This document shows, piece by piece, positions 47,412 through 58,811 of a stretch of DNA of 64,000 nucleotides (the stretch's first letter is position 1; each line of letters opens with the position of its first letter). This DNA comes from Verticillium longisporum. Taxonomy: Eukaryota; Ascomycota; Sordariomycetes; Glomerellales; Plectosphaerellaceae. Below the pieces are notes generated by a model. The model saw nothing but the letters and a program-made list of their open reading frames with translations. It ran no database searches and was not told the DNA's origin. The position numbers and the translations under genes are program-made. The stretch spans positions 1,860,001-1,924,000 of the forward strand of contig JAETXT010000008.1 of assembly GCA_019188255.1 (NCBI GenBank), in the 5' to 3' direction.

Positions 47412-48316
47412 ATGGAACCGAGTTGCTGCCATTGCGCGGCTCGGCTAGCGTGTAGACTATTGTAATCATGAGGAGAGATGAGTTTTGACGGACTCTGCAA
47501 CCATTTGACTGTTGGAGGCGCCATGATCTGACACTCTCATGCCATGCTACTCAGCAGCTTGTTCTCGTTGGCCTTTGACGCCACCAGTACCTCCATGCCT
47601 TTAGGTGATGGACCGGGACCCCTGCGCTCGGGGCGTATCAGGGGCCCGACCCGAAGCCATGCAAATTGGACGACGCGGTGTATTGGCAGATTGGCTCCCC
47701 CCGCGCGGCTGTCTCCAAGGCTTCCTTCGTTCGGTGGGTTCAAGCACAGCAATGGTGGGTTCAAGCGCTGCCACGGTGGGTTCAATGGTGGGTTCCGGTC
47801 CCTGATTACCCCTGAGGAGCATCTCGACGTCGGCGACGAGCTGGGCCCGAAAGCTCCGAAGTCAGCCCTACGCTCCCTCGAGAGGGGTCCGCGGTTTCGC
47901 AAACGTTTTCGTACAGCCCATGACACAGCGAGTGCCGCCATGGCGCCTCGTTTTTGCCTGACTCGCTCCTTGGACTGCCGCGTCTAAGCCTCACGGTATG
48001 CAACTCTCTTCCGACAGGCCGGCGGCCGGCCGGGCTCCGAAAAAAGGGTCCCTTTGCTTCGTGTGTCTGCCATGTCGAGCGTCAAACGGCTCAGTCCTTC
48101 AAGTACACCTGGTAGCGACAGTGACATGGAACACATCGCGTTCTTGCTTTCCCTCCTTCGCATTTGGACAACCAGAGGAGAATAACTCGTATAGTGTCGG
48201 CCGTCAATCTGCGAACCGCGCATGCTGTGACTGAAACTGACACCCCAGTCATCCACGCCATCGTCACATCCTCTGGGACTTGTTCCTGCATATCCGCTCG
48301 CCTGCCCCCTTTGTCC
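47412..48316. other. Intergenic, 905 bp
   Basis: This contains a short interspersed repeat at 47733-47796. A frame at 47544-47987 is built on that repeat and is not convincing as a gene. Confidence 0.45.
47733..47796. repeat. Interspersed short repeat GGTGGGTTCA, three copies plus a near-copy
   Basis: Copies start at 47733, 47754 and 47775, and a last one at 47787 that ends TTCC instead of TTCA. Spacings are 21, 21 and 12 bp, with diverged sequence between. Confidence 0.65.
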
Positions 48317-49761
48317 ATGACTAACCACATGGCGCCGAGACGAACACACACCAAGTCAAGAAAAGGCTGCCAAGAGTGCAAGAGACGCAAAGTCAAGGCA
48401 CGTCCTCGTACTACGCCCGGCGGGGCGCCTCGCATCACACGCCCACTAACATCCAGCAGTGCGATGAGGGAACGCCGGCCTGCTTCAACTGTGCTCGCAG
48501 GGGCATGATATGCAGCCTCTCCACCGCGGCACCAGCCCCGGCCGGTTCTCCCGACAGCTGTTCTCCCTCCGACAGCGACCGCCAGCGGACGTCGGCTGCC
48601 GCTGGCCTTCCCGGCAGCGCCGGCCCCGGCCTGGTGAGCGTCGAGCTCGCTAACCCCTGCCTGCACGCCCGCCCTTCGATCGCCGAGACGTGGGGCCAGG
48701 GTCTCGAGCTCATGCACCACTACTGCACCGTCACGGCCCCGTCCATGGCCTACCGCCTCGACATGCAGCACGTCTGGCGGACCGTCCTTCCTGGCCTCGC
48801 CTACGCAAGCCCCTTTCTCATGCACGGCATTCTCGCCGCCGCCGCCATGCACAAGGCCCACCTCCTCATGGCGCGGCGCCGCGCCTACGCCGACCTCGCC
48901 GTCTACCACCAGACGGCCGGCCTCGAGGGCTTCCGCGCCGCCCTGACCAAGCTCGACGCAGGCGCCACCGACTGGGAGCCCAGCTTCTGCTTCGCCGCCA
49001 TCATGGTCCCCACCATGTGCTGGCAGCCCCCGGGGTCGCACGGCGAGGCCGGCGACGGCCAACCCGTGGCGCTGACGCCCGGCGCCCTGGATCTCTTCGT
49101 CTTCATCCGCGGCGTCTGGGCCGTCATGGAGCCGTCCGAGGCGCAAATGCTCGACACGCCGCTGGCGCCGCTGGCCGGCAACGGCGTGTCACACCGGCTA
49201 GATCCGAGCAGCTTCAAGTGAGTGCCCTTACCTGCCTTACCATGACCTTTCCCCTGCCAACTGTGTCACACCTCTACGCCTAACCTTGATGTTCGCATGT
49301 TGACCGTGAACAACCTCCCCCCGCGCAGCAAATCCACGCTGCGCTTCTCCATCCTCCCCGAAGACATGTTCGACGCCCTCGACGACACGTCTGCCTTTTA
49401 CGAGACGACCCTCGACGGGCCCAGCAGGCACGACTACGTCAACGCCGTGCACCTGCTGCGGCGCGCCGTGTGGATGGTCGCCGGCGCCGGCGCGCAGCCC
49501 GAGTCGCACATGATCATGTTCATCCCCTACAAGGTCGAGGACAACATACGCCTCGACATCATCGCGTGCCGGCCGCACGCCATGGTCTTCCTGGCGCACT
49601 TTGCCGTGCTGCTGCGCGCGCTCGAGACGCGGTTCTGGTACTTTGGCGGGCTGGCGAACCGAATGTTCGCCGTCGTCGACGAGAGCCTCTCGCGGTTTCC
49701 GGTGCATTTGGACGCCGTGCTGTGGCAGAGGAGGCATGTATTTGAGAGCTACGAGTCATAG
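48317..49761 (+). CDS. Zn2Cys6 transcription factor, Upc2-like short form
   Basis: Exons are 48317-48397, 48460-49217 and 49329-49761; the product is 423 residues. The zinc cluster is split by the first intron: GCQECKRRKVK in exon 1 and CDEGTPACFNCARRGMIC in exon 2 (CX2CX6CX5CX2CX6C). The spacing only holds if intron 1 starts with GC (AAG/GCACGT) and ends at CAG (48459), a GC-AG intron of 62 bp. The rest is the alpha-helical domain of Upc2/Ecm22-type factors: LELMHHYCTVTAPSMAYR, FLMHGILAAAAMHKAHL and a C-terminal FLAHFAVLLRALETRFWYFG. Upc2-type proteins control sterol genes, but fungi have many relatives with other targets. It is next to an RTA1-like gene, a family that responds to sterol stress in yeast, so a link is possible. 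Confidence 0.87.
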
Positions 49762-50588
49762 AAGAAATGGGGCGGCATTCGGGTTGTAGAGAGCATTCAA
49801 CGAATGAGTGCAGCATGTAGAAATCAGCGTCTCATGACGATTGTGTGCGTCTTTGAGCTATCAAGTGTGCTTGTGAAACCGAAGCTTCATGGTCTTGCTG
49901 ACGATGATCCAGGGCTTCATACGGACCAGATCACAGTCAACCGCGCGCTGGTGACGACTCATGAGATGAAACATAACCCGCAAGCCAAGTTGAATGGGTG
50001 AACAGACCTTATCACTGTGGCTATGCGTAGGGTAGATTTTATGGTCAACAAGCAAGGCTGTGCGCGCCCAGTGTATGAGTTGCCTCTCGGATAGCTTTGC
50101 GAGACCGCGGAAGCCGCAGCGTTGGGCGAGTCATACAACCGACTAGACTTTTGTCTCGCATACACGCTTCGTCAATCCATCGTATCTCGCTCGCATCTCT
50201 CGCAAGACTACAGCAACGGACGCGTCAACCCCATGCAATTGTCGTGCTGCTGAATCGACAATGTCCTCACCCTTCACAAATCGGGCTCAAGGAGGACGGG
50301 CTCCACGGGCTTAGTTCATCCGGTAATTGTCACCGCCCGCTCAGAGATGAATATCAACCGCCCCTGACTATATATTTGGGGACTCCCTGGTGCAGTTCAC
50401 TGGCATGTATGTAGTCAATGTCATCGCTTCAGACCACCTTGTAATCTACAGTGCAGCCTCTTGCCCTTCAGCTTGACTACCGTCATCAAACACCACGAAC
50501 ATCGGCCGCTCCAGAACGCCCATTCGAGACGCCCAGCTCACCGACTCGCAAAAGTCTTCCCTTGGTCTGTCCGATACAAAGCTTCAAT
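49762..50588. other. Intergenic, 827 bp
   Basis: No gene is supported. A TATATATTTGG stretch near 50370 could be a TATA element for the RTA1-like gene, about 220 bp upstream of its ATG. Confidence 0.4.
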
Positions 50589-51597
50589 ATGATACGCTCC
50601 CGCGCAGAGCTGCTCCCCTACAAAGAGGGCATTTACCTCTGGAAATACGTGCCATCACTGGCACTCAGCATCATCTTTCTCTCACTCTTTGGCATTCTCT
50701 CTCTCGCCCATACGTGGAAGATGTTCCGACACCGCTTGTGGTTTTGCCTGCCGTTTGTGGTCGGAGGCTATCGTGAGTATCTCATCTTTGTCGTCGGATG
50801 CCGTCCTCGGGACCCTGTGCTAACAAAAGGGAACAGTCGAGGCCGTCGGCTGCGTAGGCCGCGTCATAGCCCGAAACGACACCAGCGAGCTCATGCCCTA
50901 CATCATCCAGTCCATCTTCCTCCTCGTCCCGCCCTCGCTCTTCGCCGCGAGCATCTACATGGTCCTCGGCCGCATCATCCGCGGTCTCGGTCCCCGCGCC
51001 GTGGCCCTCTCCATCATTCGCCCTACATGGCTCACCAAGGTGTTCGTCGTCGGCGACATCTCCGCCTTTGTCATCCAGGCCGGCGGCGCCGGCATGATGA
51101 CGAGTGCCACTCAGAAAGACCTGGGCAACACCACTGTCATCGTGGGCCTGTCTGTCCAGATTGCCTTCTTCGGCCTCTTCGTCCTGGCGGCCGTCATCTT
51201 CGACGTGAGGTACAGACGCGGCCGCGACGGCTTCAGCGTCGTCGACGCCGACACGGCGCAGCTGCGCGACGGGGCTGTCGTGGCCCAGGGCGAGCCGTTT
51301 GACTGGGTGAAGCTCATGATGATGCTGTACGCCACGTCGGCGCTGATCCTCGTGCGCTGCACGTTTCGCATCATCGAGTACATCATGGGCCCGGACGGCT
51401 ATCTCCTGTCCAACGAGTGGCCGCTTTTCGTTTTCGACCTGACACTCATGGCTTTGGTCATGGCCATTTTCCTTGTCTGGTATCCTTCCAAGATCAAACC
51501 GTTTCCGGCGACCGACCCGGTCGGTTTTGAGCTTGCCACAGAGACCAAGAAGAGACGCAGTCTTGTTGGAAGAAAAATCTCTGGAGGAGTGGTGTAG
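50589..51597 (+). CDS. RTA1-like seven-TM protein
   Basis: Exon 1 is 50589-50772 and exon 2 is 50837-51597, with a 64-bp intron; the product is 314 residues. Seven hydrophobic segments are present. Family blocks are FVVGGYLEAVGCVGR (across the junction), PYIIQSIFLLVPPSLFAASI, VFVVGDISAFVIQAGGAGMM and ILVRCTFRIIEYIMGPDGYL with EW following. RTA1/RSB1 proteins of yeast confer tolerance to 7-aminocholesterol or export long-chain bases, and are called lipid-translocating exporters. In filamentous fungi the family is large and mostly unassigned. The C-terminus is a short basic cytoplasmic tail. Confidence 0.92.
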
Positions 51598-52458
51598 GGC
51601 CACAGGACCATCTAGAGTTTCTTGACGGACCTCGGTCATATGGGCAGTCTTGTATCGGGAGGACCGGCGATTCATGACGAGGAATCCGGTGCTGTTTGGT
51701 GGGGCGAGCTGATACTATCTCTCAAGGTTGACTTGGGCTGTGTAGCGAAAACGGAAGGGAGATTCGGTTTGTTAGACTGCTTTGAACTACATGGTCGACC
51801 TGGCCAGTTCTTGATGATGTTATCCCTAGCGAGCAACGGTGCGGCGAACCTCTCTCATAGCTTGTCATGTTTGCGCAGTATCAAATGTTCCAAACAAAAG
51901 ATCACGGAAGAGCCCAGCATGACACATAGACAAGCGCAGGGTCACATTACCCTATATAACCTCTTTCAAGGCTCCGTCAACAGACAATAGCCCGAGCCTC
52001 CACTTGTATAACGAATCGCAATACACTTCAGATCCCACGTCACATCATGTGCCGTGGCCCAGTCCTTGTATGCCGGTCAAGGTTTGCCTCGTCCGGCCCC
52101 TAGCGCCGTCGTGCCAGCCGCCTGCCCAACCACCAGCGCGCCTCCCGAGACGGTGTCTCATCCGCTGAAGCCGGGGGCCCGCCAGACCTCTTGCGGCACG
52201 ATCGTACCTTTTCTAACCTCGTTGGACAGGGCAGTAGAGCTGTCAAGGGCAGGATTCCTGGAAGACCGGCGTCATGGGCGCAATCCGACTTTCCGGGAGG
52301 TCTGGTTTCAGCAAGCATGGTGCTTCAGCATGACGACATTGAGTGCTGCGAAAAGGCATAAAACGACGACTGCCCGCAGGGTTGACCCGATGGAGTTACG
52401 TTCATTTAACCCTACTAAAGACAGCATTCAATTATCATCAACAAACGCAAACTTCAAC
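51598..52458. other. Intergenic, 861 bp
   Basis: No gene is seen. A TATATAA at 51953-51959 lies 500 bp before paralog B; a nearer CATAAAA (about 52356) may serve it instead. Confidence 0.4.
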
Positions 52459-52797
52459 ATGGACTTCATCAAGAAAGTGACCAAGTCGGGCAGCGCCGAC
52501 AAGGGCGCCACCGGCGACCAGGCCGCCGCAGGCAACCAGGACTACGCCGACAAGGGTACGATATGGCATGGGATGCGCTGTGAGGTTGACAGTTGAGCTA
52601 ACAAGAACTCTAGCCTTCGACTTTGCCAGCAAGAAGTCGGGACATAACATTGATCGTAACACACAAGAGAAGATTACGGACGGCGGACGATCTGCCTATG
52701 AGAAGGCGACTGGGTAAGTACTCAGCTGTGACAGGGGCGTTTGTACGCGGACTAATGGCGACACAGTTCCAAGGTGTCGGACAAGATCTCGAACTGA
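52459..52797 (+). CDS. Small hydrophilic protein, paralog B of a local family of three
   Basis: Exons are 52459-52555, 52614-52713 and 52767-52797, with introns of 58 and 53 bp; the product is 75 residues. The N-terminus MDFIKKVTKSG is followed by QDYADKG, then AFDFASKKSGHNIDRNTQEK, ITDGGRSAYEKATG and the tail SKVSDKISN. The second and third exons have exactly the same lengths (100 and 31 bp) and intron phases as paralog C, which shows the two arose by duplication. It is hydrophilic, with no signal or membrane segment. The function is unknown. Confidence 0.83.
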
Positions 52798-53471
52798 GGC
52801 GCATAGCAGTAGAGCCATAAATAAACATATTCTCAACTGATATGCTTTGTCTTCAATTTGCCATGCCAACGTCCCATGCTGAGTTAGCTGTACCATGTGA
52901 CAGCCAGACCGAGCTACACTTTTAGAACAAGATTTGCCAAGAGATCCGACACAGGGTCCAAAACTCAAGGTAGGTAGTCTTAAGGATGCTAGGATCCCAT
53001 CATTCGCGATACACAGCACAAGATCGTACAGTTGATCCTAGGCAGGCTGAAGGGGACAGCCCAAATGGACCCCGCACATGTTGCCATTGCCATGCCACCT
53101 GACGACAAAACGGTCGTGGCCGTGGCACCGCCCACTCCCGGCTCAAACGGATCGTGGCCGTCGTGAGAGACAGCGAGGGTTCAGCTCGACAGCCTCTAGC
53201 GGCCCGCCCGGCTCGGCCTCTCCCCCACTCTCTATTTCCACAGCCACCTGCAATCTGCCTCCTTCGGGATCTGTGCTGTAGGTATGCTGAGCTTCTGGCT
53301 CGCTGCAGCACTGCACCACCACTCAGGCTCCACCGGCCGCAGCAATCCCGCGTGCACCGCGATCACGATGCCCTCAAATCTGCCACTTACAGCTGAGATG
53401 GCCCGACCTACCCCGCAGCGATTAAGCTTCGGATTCAGCTGACACCATCGCGACCTACCCCTCCTCTGCCC

Positions 53472-53547
53472 TGCTGTTCCCTGATGTCCCTGCTGTTCCC
53501 TGATGCCCCTGCTGTTCCCTGTTGTCCCTGCTCTTCCCTGTCACTCC
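53472..53547. repeat. Tandem repeat, 19-bp unit, three good copies plus one decayed
   Basis: CTGCTGTTCCCTGATGTCC repeats at 53472, 53491 and 53510 with one or two changes, then a more diverged copy at 53529. It lies about 460 bp upstream of the paralog C ATG. Confidence 0.75.
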
Positions 53548-53880
53548 CTGATCTTCCCCTGCTCGTGCGCCCCCCCTCTCCCTGGCACATCCCGAGCTTC
53601 CCTGGCAGTGCTTGCTGGCACACACACCAACGGGGAGAAGCTGGACCCTCCGTGCCGCCAGGTCTAGGACCCAGGACCCCTCCTCATTGATATCCACCGT
53701 TCCGGTGGTGATGGGGGCACCAACAACGGGCCCCTCCGTTCCCATCCTGCCTGGTTTTGGGAGGCCTGCCATCTTTGGGACCTGGATGGACCCTCATTGA
53801 GCTACTAACTAACTACCTGCGTGCCCTGTCTGTTTTGAGCTACCTTGGCTTGCCGGACGTGAGGTGGTGAGTGGGTTGGG

Positions 53881-53887
53881 TATATAA
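53881..53887 (+). promoter_or_regulatory. TATA box of small-protein paralog C
   Basis: TATATAA lies 125 bp before the ATG at 54006, at a distance similar to that in paralog A. Confidence 0.6.
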
Positions 53888-54005
53888 TCATCTCCCTCAT
53901 CACCTTCCCCCGCCATCACCCCTCTTTTGCCCACCTCGACATCGCCAGCAGCATCATCTACAACAAAAACCACCTTCACTCCCAACCCCAACACTCTTCT
54001 TCACA

Positions 54006-54500
54006 ATGGATTTCCTCAAGAAGGCCGCCGAGTCCATCTCCAGCAGCAGCAACAAAAACAAAAACCAGCAGCAGCAGCAGCAGCAGGGTAACAACAACAA
54101 CAACAACGCCAGCGGCAGCACCCAGCAGCCCCAGCAGCAGCAGCAGACCGACGACTACGGTGACAAGGGTAAGCTTTCCCACACATGTCCTTGCTCCCCC
54201 CACAGTTTCGTCACAGCCGTGTCAAGCATCAGCCAACTGACTTCATCCCCCGCAGCCTTCGCCGCCCTCGCCTCCAAGACTGGCTACTCCCTCGGCCGCG
54301 ACACCCAGGAGAAGATCACCGACGCCGGCCGCGGCGCCTTCGAGAAGGCCTCTGGGTACGTCTCACCTCCTCGTTCCCCCCCATGCCGGGGCAAGACAGA
54401 CGGGTCACGGGAAAGGAAGAACGAGAGAAGAATAAACGCTCATGAACGCAAGACTAACAACCACAACAGCCAGAAGGTCCCCGAGAAGTTCTCCAACTAA
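54006..54500 (+). CDS. Small hydrophilic protein, paralog C, with Gln/Asn-rich insertion
   Basis: Exons are 54006-54168, 54256-54355 and 54470-54500, with introns of 87 and 114 bp; the product is 97 residues. MDFLKKAAESI opens as in paralog B. A low-complexity stretch with Q7 and N6 runs (residues about 19-48) follows and is missing from A and B. Then come DDYGDKG, AFAALASKTGYSLGRDTQEK, ITDAGRGAFEKASG and the tail QKVPEKFSN. Exon lengths 2 and 3 match paralog B exactly. Function is unknown. The Gln/Asn tract could promote self-association, but nothing in the sequence tests that. Confidence 0.84.
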   Translation: MDFLKKAAESISSSSNKNKNQQQQQQQGNNNNNNASGSTQQPQQQQQTDDYGDKGKLSHTCPCSPHSFVTAVSSISQLTSSPAAFAALASKTGYSLGRDTQEKITDAGRGAFEKASGYVSPPRSPPCRGKTDGSRERKNERRINAHERKTNNHNSQKVPEKFSN

Positions 54501-55829
54501 AGCATCTCCTCGCTGGGCATGATGATGATGATGAAGCAGAAGAAGAAGCACGGGATAGATACGCTGTCGTAATGGATACCACTCTTGAAACCTCACCTCT
54601 CGTTTACCGAGACTTTGCCAGTTGCCCTCTGAAGCTTCCTGCGACCTCGTGCCAAGCCATGCCCCAAAAAGCCATGACCCAAAAAGAGCTGTCCGCGAGG
54701 GTGCGTCCTGTCTGTAAGCGTACTGATCGGGCCGTCACAACTTGGCGAAAAGGTACCCACAAGGCCGCATTCGGCAGGTAGGACGCTGGATTGCTCAGAG
54801 GCGGGCGGCGTGAACGCTGACCAGCGACTTGGGCCCCTTCGAGGCACCGTCACGGTCCATGCATCTGGAATTGTCCAAATGTTGCAATCCATTGCTGCGC
54901 TGGCCTTTGCGTCCAAACGTCATCTACCGCCGGTTCGGAGTGTCTGGTTTCATCAGTAGCATGAGCTCCTACTGTCACATGGGAAAGTGTAGGCTGCAGA
55001 TGAGCGTGGGATCTTCTAATCTCTATCTGCAGAAAGGGAAACATCATGAAAACAAACAACCGGCCCTGCCAGACCGCAAACACCTCAGATGCCAAACGCC
55101 CGCCAAATCCATATATCGCACAATACCTGTCAACCCGAACTGCGGTCTTGCCATGGCGCACGAACGGAAACCGTCCATGACGAAACCCACGGCCACGAGG
55201 AAGCAGCGCAGATTGCTCCTATTACCGAACGCCATGTCGCAGTGCCTCTCCGTTCAGATGCCTGGGTCATGTAGTGCTCCCTTGCCAGGATCATGCACAC
55301 GCCTGAAGAAAAACAACGCACCTCGAATGCTGTGCGGCCTCTCTGACTCTCTCGTAATAAAAAGTCGTCTGTCGCTCCCATCGCATGTTAATGAAGAGGC
55401 ATCGTGAGCCTGCAATAGCACTCGATCCTCGTCCGCCCTCGCCTCCATTGCAAAAATGACCTCCTGCGATACCACTATCTCCGCGAGATCGATATGCGGC
55501 ATGTCATCTGCAAATGTAAGGCTCTCTGTTGCCGCCCATGCGCCCCGGTTGCGACGAGCCTCTCGCAATGCTTGTAGGAAGTGCAGCCACCTCATGACCG
55601 TGTGTCATCAATAATTCCAAAGTAAAGCTGAGGAAAGGCCAGAAGGAGAGGTAGGGTCGCGACAAGGGAACGGGCAGCGGGCGAAGGAACCCGTGGAGAT
55701 CTGGCTCTCCGGGAAACGGTGTCGAAGCCCAGCCCCAAGTGATTCCGCGTCCTCCATAGGAACGTCAGCGCCAGCGCCAGCGTTACTTTTCGCATCCTCG
55801 CTACCGAGATTGCCGGCAGGCGCAACCTC
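54501..55829. other. Intergenic, 1.3 kb
   Basis: No gene is supported. The frames at 54829-55407 plus and 55254-55595 minus have no domain, and neither joins to an exon by plausible splice sites. Confidence 0.45.
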
Positions 55830-57526
55830 CTAACCGCGGGTGTTGGCTGCGGTGGCAGAGGCTCCCTTCGGGTTGAGGTCAACGATGAAATCCCAGCCAC
55901 CTGTTCAAGTCAGTCAGCGGAGGCTCATGGAGCTAGATGGGGAAGAGACATACCACTGGCAAGGTTCTCCGCTGTCGTCTCGAGCAGGATAATTCGGCGC
56001 TTGTTGCAGTATGACGTCTTGTCGAGAATATCAACCTTGAGCTTGCGATCGGCGAGATCCGTGACTGGCTTTTCAAACATTTCCGAAAGAGCCTCCACCG
56101 CCATTTCAAGGTCCTTTTGGTTGTCCTCAAAGATGGCCGTCAGGTTGTTGCGCGCGAGATAGAAAGCAAAGGCGTAGGTCCACTTGAGTGTTTGGCGGCA
56201 CGTCTGGAGAGTCTGGGACGCCGAGTTGAGATACTGGACCTCGATCCATGACATACCAGACTCCTTCTGCAGCTGCACCATCTTCTTTTCCGTCTTGTGG
56301 TAAATGTCCTTGTCGAGCTTGGCCGACTGCTCATGGTTCGCATAGCGGTTGTAGTAGTGGAGGTAGCGCTCTAGCGACACGCGTGACTTGGCCTGCGCAT
56401 CACGGGCATCGGTGCCGCTCTTCTCTTCGAAGCGGTTGCAGTTGTACCAGCTCGTGCCGTGTTCGGACCAAAGACCCATGCACATCCAGCAGAACTCGTG
56501 CTTGCACTTCCTACACGTCATGTGGTTGCAGCCTCCGTTCTTCTCGATGGTGCTGTTACAACGGGGGCACTCCTTTGTGTTGGCCGATATCCAGTTTGCC
56601 GTTTCCGAATCATCCGCGCACTTCTTCAGCCACAGCTTGACCAGGCTGCAAGGGGCCGGCTGGTGATCGGTCAGGATGCAGCCGAAGCAGAACCGGTGGC
56701 CACAGGCGCACGCAACCGTGGGCACTACCTTGTCGAGATCCTTCTTCTTGACGCCGCACTCAACGGCGTTGACACAGTCTGGTGCTGGGCACCACTTGAG
56801 AGCATCCTTGTCTTCCACATAGGTCCTGTTCAGCAGTTCCTTATACCGCCCGCTCAGTTCGGGTGTCACGAGGATGTCGAGCGACTTGGAATCGAGAATC
56901 CGACCGCAACGATCAGCGGGGCACTGGATGCGCGCCGCCTCGCCCTCCTCCCTGATCTTCTGGTTCAGATAGTGTCGGTAGCAAGCGACGCAGTATCGGT
57001 GGCCGCATTTCATGGCGAATGTCTCAAGGTTGGCATCATCCTCACAGCAGATGTCGCACATGAATCCGCGGATGGTCTCGAGTCGTGGAGGGCCAGTTAC
57101 GTTTGTGCCAAGTCCTGCCGCTTCAAGAACCTTGTTCGGCCTGTCCATGTAGTCCTCGATCAATCTCTCCTTGTTCCAGCGGAAGTGTCGTAACAAGATG
57201 GCCACATCTTCCTTGCGAAGGTTTAGGATCATGTTGACCTCGTCAATCATGTCATCTTGTTGTCGTTGAATGTCCGTAGGCTCATACACTTTGTAGGATA
57301 TATCGTAGGCAACCTTTTTCTTGTTCTCAGAGTCTTGGCTTACGCCAAAGTCGGGGTCTTCTTCGTCAAACTCATCTTCGAAGTCTAAAGGCGAAAGAAG
57401 GTCAGCTACAGGCGGTCGAGATGCAAAGGGTTGGCTGGGGGCGGACGTACTTTCGTTGTCGTCGGAGAACTCCTGCATCTCCTCATCACTCGACATGGCA
57501 GACATGAAGTCTTCCTCGGAATCCAT
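55830..57526 (-). CDS. Ariadne-type RBR E3 ubiquitin ligase
   Basis: Exons are 57451-57526, 55954-57384 and 55830-55900; the product is 525 residues, normal for Ariadne. The frame is open upstream to 57919 but has no ATG before MDSEEDFMSAMSSDEEMQEF at 57526. The first intron (66 bp, GTACGT...TTTAG) stays in frame and is probable rather than certain. The last intron (53 bp) brings in a short C-terminal exon that starts GGWDFIVDLNPKG. RING1 is CDICCEDDANLETFAMKCGH with CVACYRHYL. The IBR spans about WCPAPDC to CSLVKLW. RING2 is CPRCNSTIEKNGGCNHMTC, with the catalytic Cys in GGCNHMTC. The helical Ariadne domain follows (LERYLHYYNRYANHEQSAKL). RBR ligases take ubiquitin onto the RING2 Cys and pass it to a substrate, often with neddylated cullins. 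Confidence 0.92.
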
Positions 57527-58811
57527 GCCGTTGGTGGCGGGTGTTGGCGGGGCTTGTGATTGCAGCGTGGCAGCTGAGGCGATCCTCTTACTGGGTGGTG
57601 CTACAGCAGGCTGGGAGGGGATCGTCGCCTCAGCGGCCTTTCGCTTCCTCGTCGTGGGAGGAATGGTGGCGGCCGCAAGGGGTGTGATTGGGAATGGCGG
57701 GCGAACGTGGAGTGTGGAGGGCGTGATGGGTAGCCCGCAAGGAAACGGGCCAGAGATGATGCTGTTCGACAAAGACTTCCTAAGCCGTGGCCGAGGATTG
57801 AGGGGTTGTGTGACTCGAGCGGGGAGGCAAGCAAAGGCGAACCAAGTACCAACGTCAGTTGCTGGTAGAGTACTGTGTTGTTGCGCTGGCCAGGGCTTGG
57901 TAAACAGGGACGGGGGCAAAAGGCAATGTTGAAATGCTTATGAATCGAGTGGTGAAGTAGGAGGATACCGATGGATGTTGAAGACCGGATCCTGGTTCAG
58001 ATGGGGGAAGCAGTCGCGTTGGTGCCTTGTATGGTATCGATAAGGTGAGAGGCCCGGGGCTCGGGTGTGGTGTGTCTGGTGCGGCTGGTGCGGCCTCAAA
58101 CCAGGTTTGCCAGGCTGATGGCGGCCTATGGGCCAGTGGAGGCTCGAATCCAGCTGGGCGGCACTGGGCGAATGACGCGGGAAGGGGGGCAAGGGGCGTC
58201 AGGCGATGCCGTGACTGGACAGCACAGGGGCGAGGGGCATGTGACCCGCTTTGGGGAACCGGGGATACTTCGGGTGCAAGCAGGGGCTTTCCTTTTGGTT
58301 CAGTCATACATGGAAAAAGAGTCACCACCAGCCCTATGGCGAGACCGCTGACTGCCTAGTTACCTACCTAGATAACTGCTTGGGTAGGTAGGTGGTATTT
58401 CACCTTAATTTGGGCTGGCTCGGGTACTGATGCAGTCATGTTTGCATCGAGAAAAGAACAACAGGCACAATACTCGCTTTTCGTGGGCTTCATTGGTTCG
58501 TGGTTTCATTGACAACCCTTGCATGATGATGATTCAAAGTCAAACCGGCCGATCCTCCCTCCCTGCTCGCCTAACTCCTACATGTAAAGCCACTCACTCC
58601 TGTCCATCGTAGAGAAGATGCTGTCCATCCGACAGGCTTGGGTATAATACAAAATCTTTGCACTTCAACAAGACGCCCACTCCGAGACACATGCATGGCA
58701 CCCTGAGTTTTCTAACCGGCACAATACCAGTTTTTCCGTCTATACGTGGGTGTCATCGTGTATAGACACTCGGTTCATCTGTCTTCCAAGACTTGTCGTC
58801 CAGTCTTGGCC
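57527..58811. other. Intergenic, 1.3 kb
   Basis: This is the leader and promoter of the RBR gene and the 3' flank of EXO1. A short hairpin is formed by ACCTACCTA (58362-58370) and TAGGTAGGT (58385-58393). No gene is seen. Confidence 0.45.

Larger units (their letters stand above)
52798..54005. other. Intergenic, 1.2 kb
   Basis: This holds a 19-bp tandem repeat (53472-53547) and the TATA box of paralog C, listed separately. No gene is seen. Confidence 0.45.

Noticed and set aside
47537..47987. Opposing 130-150-codon frames in the spacer after paralog A
   Set aside because: They are built largely on the GGTGGGTTCA repeat and low-complexity sequence.
57527..57919. 131-residue N-terminal extension of the RBR ligase
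   Set aside because: There is no ATG in that stretch, and a stop lies just upstream. The Ariadne-like start MDSEEDF is at 57526.
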